This document shows, one piece after another, positions 6,330 to 8,182 of a stretch of DNA of 8,182 bases. Below the pieces are notes generated by a model, which was not told the origin of the DNA, ran no database searches, and saw only the letters and a list, made by a program, of their open reading frames with translations. Position 1 is the first letter of the stretch. Every line of letters starts with the position of its first letter. Source of the DNA: Candidatus Bathyarchaeota archaeon. GTDB lineage: Archaea > Thermoproteota > Bathyarchaeia > RBG-16-48-13 > GCA-020355125. The stretch is from the NCBI GenBank assembly GCA_030671165.1, contig DAOVAG010000029.1, positions 1-8,182 on the forward strand, written 5' to 3'. Made by a program: the position numbers and the translations under genes.

Positions 6330-7360
6330 TTTCTAATCATTCTTATTTTTCTTCGGTAATAGGCAAGAGGATGCTTAATACGTGTACATAGATCATCTGG
6401 ACCTGGACATAAACGATGAGTCTTTAGAGTCTCGCAGCTTGGTGGTGTATATTTTGTACCTGAACCCCTTACACCAGCTATATGTTCAACCTGATACCTT
6501 GTCAATCTCTGATTAAAATCAGAAATGGGAGTATACAGTTCTATGAGTTTATCAACTTTCATCCCTACATTTAGTAGAAAAGACGTTAATGTGAAACGTC
6601 CAACGTGAGAGATGTGTTGACCTGAGATGAGGAAGTCATAAAGGTTTTTTATGCATGGTGGATATGCAGCACTGATGATATTTTGAGGTTGATCTTTAAT
6701 CCGTATTCGTTCCTTTCGAAGATTCAACCTTTGTTTTATGTGTTCAATCCTTTGGAGTAATAATGGGTTTAATTCGACTTTAGGACTGGTATTAATAGTC
6801 TTTTCAATATATTTTCGAACCTCCTCACTTATTAGCCGTGAGAACTCATCTTTTTGAAGAAAGACTTCCCCGTTGATAAGACGTTTATTCACGAGTTTCC
6901 ATCTGTAATCGTGGAAGCTTGGTGCATTTCGTAGATAATCGATGAAACTGAGGGAAAAATCGAATGGTTGATAAACCTCGAGAGGGAGATTCTTAACATT
7001 CCATCCGAAGACAGAGATTGCAATTTCAATAAGTTTTTCATCGACCTCTTCTTTGAGGAGGGACTGTATTCTCTTCGCTTCTGCTAGAGAATATCGCTTT
7101 TTCAAGTAGTTATCGTCGATGTTTGAAACAAAGATTACAGCGACGGGGTATGAAAGGAGTTCTATCTCATATCCTCGTCGGGATTCCCATTTAGTTATAC
7201 CGTCGATGAGAGCTTCCTCGATTCGAGTTTCAGCTCGAGTTACGACTGCGGAGAATTCTGGTTGAGAGAGCTCATCCGTTTTAAGGTCTAAGTTCTTAAC
7301 GTATTCAACCGCTCCTATTAGGAAGGGATATTTAGCGAAATCTTCCTTTGAAACCAGCAT
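6326..7360 (-). CDS. priL: DNA primase large subunit PriL
   Basis: Non-catalytic primase subunit that helps initiate primer synthesis and bind the template. The 344-aa protein has a helical N-terminal domain over about 1-200 and the conserved iron-sulfur C-terminal domain from about 225, with four candidate 4Fe-4S ligands: C236 (YPPC), C309 (PPSC), C318 (LCPG) and C325 (LCTR). Other signatures of this domain are HISHVGRFTLTSFLLNVGM (near 249-267), RYQVEHIAGVRGSGTKY and HPLAYY. The gene overlaps priS by 4 bases and is first in its operon, divergent from pyrI. No SD is evident at its ATG, so a short-leader or leaderless mRNA is likely. Confidence 0.96.
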   Translation of the reverse strand: MLVSKEDFAKYPFLIGAVEYVKNLDLKTDELSQPEFSAVVTRAETRIEEALIDGITKWESRRGYEIELLSYPVAVIFVSNIDDNYLKKRYSLAEAKRIQSLLKEEVDEKLIEIAISVFGWNVKNLPLEVYQPFDFSLSFIDYLRNAPSFHDYRWKLVNKRLINGEVFLQKDEFSRLISEEVRKYIEKTINTSPKVELNPLLLQRIEHIKQRLNLRKERIRIKDQPQNIISAAYPPCIKNLYDFLISGQHISHVGRFTLTSFLLNVGMKVDKLIELYTPISDFNQRLTRYQVEHIAGVRGSGTKYTPPSCETLKTHRLCPGPDDLCTRIKHPLAYYRRKIRMIRK

Positions 7361-7389
7361 TTATTCTCTACATAATAAAAGGACAGTTA

Positions 7390-7401
7390 TGTTTTAAATA
7401 T
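7390..7401 (-). promoter_or_regulatory. Possible TATA box of priL-priS(-gins51)
   Basis: On the minus strand, CATATTTAAAAC lies 30-41 bases before the priL ATG. A start 25 bases downstream leaves a leader of roughly 10-15 bases with no SD. It faces away from the pyrI promoter in a shared region of about 130 bases. Confidence 0.4.
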
Positions 7402-7442
7402 GTGTCCAAGATAATGTCGCAGACTTTTTATTAAGGGAACGG

Positions 7443-7453
7443 ATTATTTAAAA
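7443..7453 (+). promoter_or_regulatory. TATA box of pyrI
   Basis: Plus-strand TTATTTAAAAG preceded by a purine-rich AAGGGAACGGA that could act as the TFB recognition element. Transcription about 25 bases on (near 7474) would put GGTGA in a short leader before the pyrI start. Confidence 0.5.
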
Positions 7454-7485
7454 GTTAAAACTTGGATACGCAAGTAGTTAATGTT

Positions 7486-7490
7486 GGTGA
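7486..7490 (+). promoter_or_regulatory. Shine-Dalgarno site that decides the pyrI start
   Basis: GGTGA lies downstream of the first in-frame ATG (7481) and 5 and 8 bases before the tandem ATGs at 7496 and 7499. This argues that translation begins at one of the tandem ATGs. Confidence 0.6.
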
Positions 7491-7495
7491 TTATA

Positions 7496-7966
7496 ATGAT
7501 GGCTGAAGAAAAAGAGCTTCGTGTACAAAAGATTAAGGAGGGAACTGTTATTGATCATATCAGTGCAGGGGGCGCACTATCAGTATTAAAGATTCTGGGT
7601 ATAATGGGTCACCAAGAGGATATAGTAAGCATAGTGATGAACGTGTCAAGCCACAGTCTGGGGAGGAAGGATATAGTTAAAGTTGAGGGACGGGAATTGA
7701 AGCCTAAGGAAGTTGATAAGATTGCCCTCATAGCTCCAAGATCTACGATAAATATTGTACGTAACTATGTTGTTGTGGAGAAACAGAAACCGAGATTGCC
7801 GAAGATTATTAAAGGTATCGTGAAATGTGCTAACGTGACGTGTATATCTAACAGTGCTGAACCAGCGGACTCCATGTTCTATGTGGAACAAGAGGAACCC
7901 TTAAGGTTGAGATGTTACTATTGTAATAGGTACTTAGAGAAAGGCGATATCATTCAACAATTCTAA
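7496..7966 (+). CDS. pyrI: Aspartate carbamoyltransferase regulatory subunit PyrI
   Basis: Regulatory chain of aspartate carbamoyltransferase (pyrimidine synthesis, second step): it binds CTP/ATP and transmits feedback control to the catalytic PyrB trimer. From the start chosen it is 156 aa, the usual size. The N-terminal nucleotide-binding domain shows GTVIDHI (16-22, with D20 and H21), [10 protein letters not shown] (about 56-65) and [12 protein letters not shown] (about 80-91). The C-terminal zinc domain has the four cysteines C111, C116, C140 and C143. An earlier in-frame ATG at 7481 would add five residues, but the GGTGA SD lies after it. The tandem ATG at 7499 is equally possible. pyrB is not adjacent on either side in this window, whereas pyrB-pyrI pairs are common in archaea. 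Confidence 0.96.
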   Translation: MMAEEKELRVQKIKEGTVIDHISAGGALSVLKILGIMGHQEDIVSIVMNVSSHSLGRKDIVKVEGRELKPKEVDKIALIAPRSTINIVRNYVVVEKQKPRLPKIIKGIVKCANVTCISNSAEPADSMFYVEQEEPLRLRCYYCNRYLEKGDIIQQF

Positions 7967-7974
7967 GTTTGCAG

Positions 7975-7984
7975 ATTTATTTTC
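7975..7984 (+). terminator. Possible T-rich terminator after pyrI
   Basis: A short T-rich stretch (ATTTATTTTC) begins 8 bases after the pyrI stop, as in U-tract termination in archaea. It is short and interrupted, so this is only a candidate. Confidence 0.25.
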
Positions 7985-8105
7985 AGCACAACTAACTTGT
8001 ATCTTCACTTAGACCTGATAATAATTAGATTATTTGTATTTATAGGATCTAGTGGAGTAAAAGATCCATTTGAACCAACATTTCAATTAAACTATAAGCG
8101 TCTCG

Positions 8106-8182
8106 ATGGTGAAGGTAATAAAGAAGAGACAGAAGACGAAAGAAAAGGGGTTAGATGAAGATTTAAGTAAAACTTTATGGAT
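8106..8182 (+). CDS. N-terminal fragment of an unrecognised ORF, cut by the window edge
   Basis: An ATG at 8106 opens 25 codons that run off the window. The visible start is strongly basic (MVKVIKKRQKTKEKG) then acidic (LDEDLS). The stretch is purine-rich, as coding strands often are in AT-rich archaea. No SD precedes the ATG; a TATA-like TTTATAG at 8039-8045 could serve it with a leader of about 40 bases. I cannot assign a family from this piece. A gene starting at the next codon (GTG, 8109) is also possible, and a spurious frame is not excluded. Confidence 0.35.
   Translation, partial: MVKVIKKRQKTKEKGLDEDLSKTLW

Noticed and set aside
8155..8166. ATGA overlap at 8155 suggesting a coupled gene start
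   Set aside because: The frame from that ATG hits TAA after three codons.

Overview
The window looks like a chromosomal segment of an archaeon. It carries archaeal/eukaryotic-type information-processing genes: an MCM helicase, two GINS subunits, both subunits of the archaeo-eukaryotic primase, Nop10, aIF2-alpha, S27e and L44e. Shine-Dalgarno (SD) sites of the GGTGA(T)/GGAGG type and TATA-like boxes sit upstream of the operons. Base composition is AT-rich by eye. The presence of both Gins51 and Gins23 and the extra zinc-ribbon in PriS fit a TACK-type lineage, possibly Bathyarchaeia-like. That placement is inference and is not tested here. Nothing in the window looks mobile or viral.

Layout, from left to right. 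Everything except pyrI, the partial ORF at the right edge and one doubtful small ORF is on the minus strand. (1) gins23 then mcm (2628 down to 16) form a two-gene operon with its own TATA box. The stop of gins23 touches the start of mcm, and the mcm ribosome binding site lies inside the last codons of gins23. (2) rpl44e, rps27e, aif2a and nop10 (about 4230 down to 2704) form the widely conserved archaeal translation/ribosome-biogenesis cluster, with gaps of 11-31 bases inside the first three and 12 before nop10. (3) An intergenic stretch of about 190 bases (4240-4428) holds the L44e promoter and a 34-codon plus-strand small ORF of uncertain reality. (4) priL, priS and gins51 (7360 down to 4429) form a primase/GINS operon; priL and priS overlap by 4 bases, and gins51 follows 62 bases after priS with a possible promoter of its own. 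(5) A divergent promoter region separates priL from pyrI (plus strand), the regulatory chain of aspartate carbamoyltransferase. pyrB is not beside it within the window. (6) The right edge carries a partial, unrecognised plus-strand ORF.

Functionally the window gathers much of the replication fork core. MCM plus Gins23 and Gins51 are the helicase and its GINS cofactor (Cdc45/RecJ-like GAN is not here). PriS and PriL make the primers. The translation genes between the two replication blocks encode ribosomal proteins, an initiation-factor subunit and an H/ACA RNP protein. I found no strong case for a wholly undescribed system. The points most worth a second look are the clustering of replisome genes in two blocks, the start codons re-assigned by SD position, the small ORF at 4298-4402, the cysteine-rich PriS insert, and the open frame downstream of pyrI.
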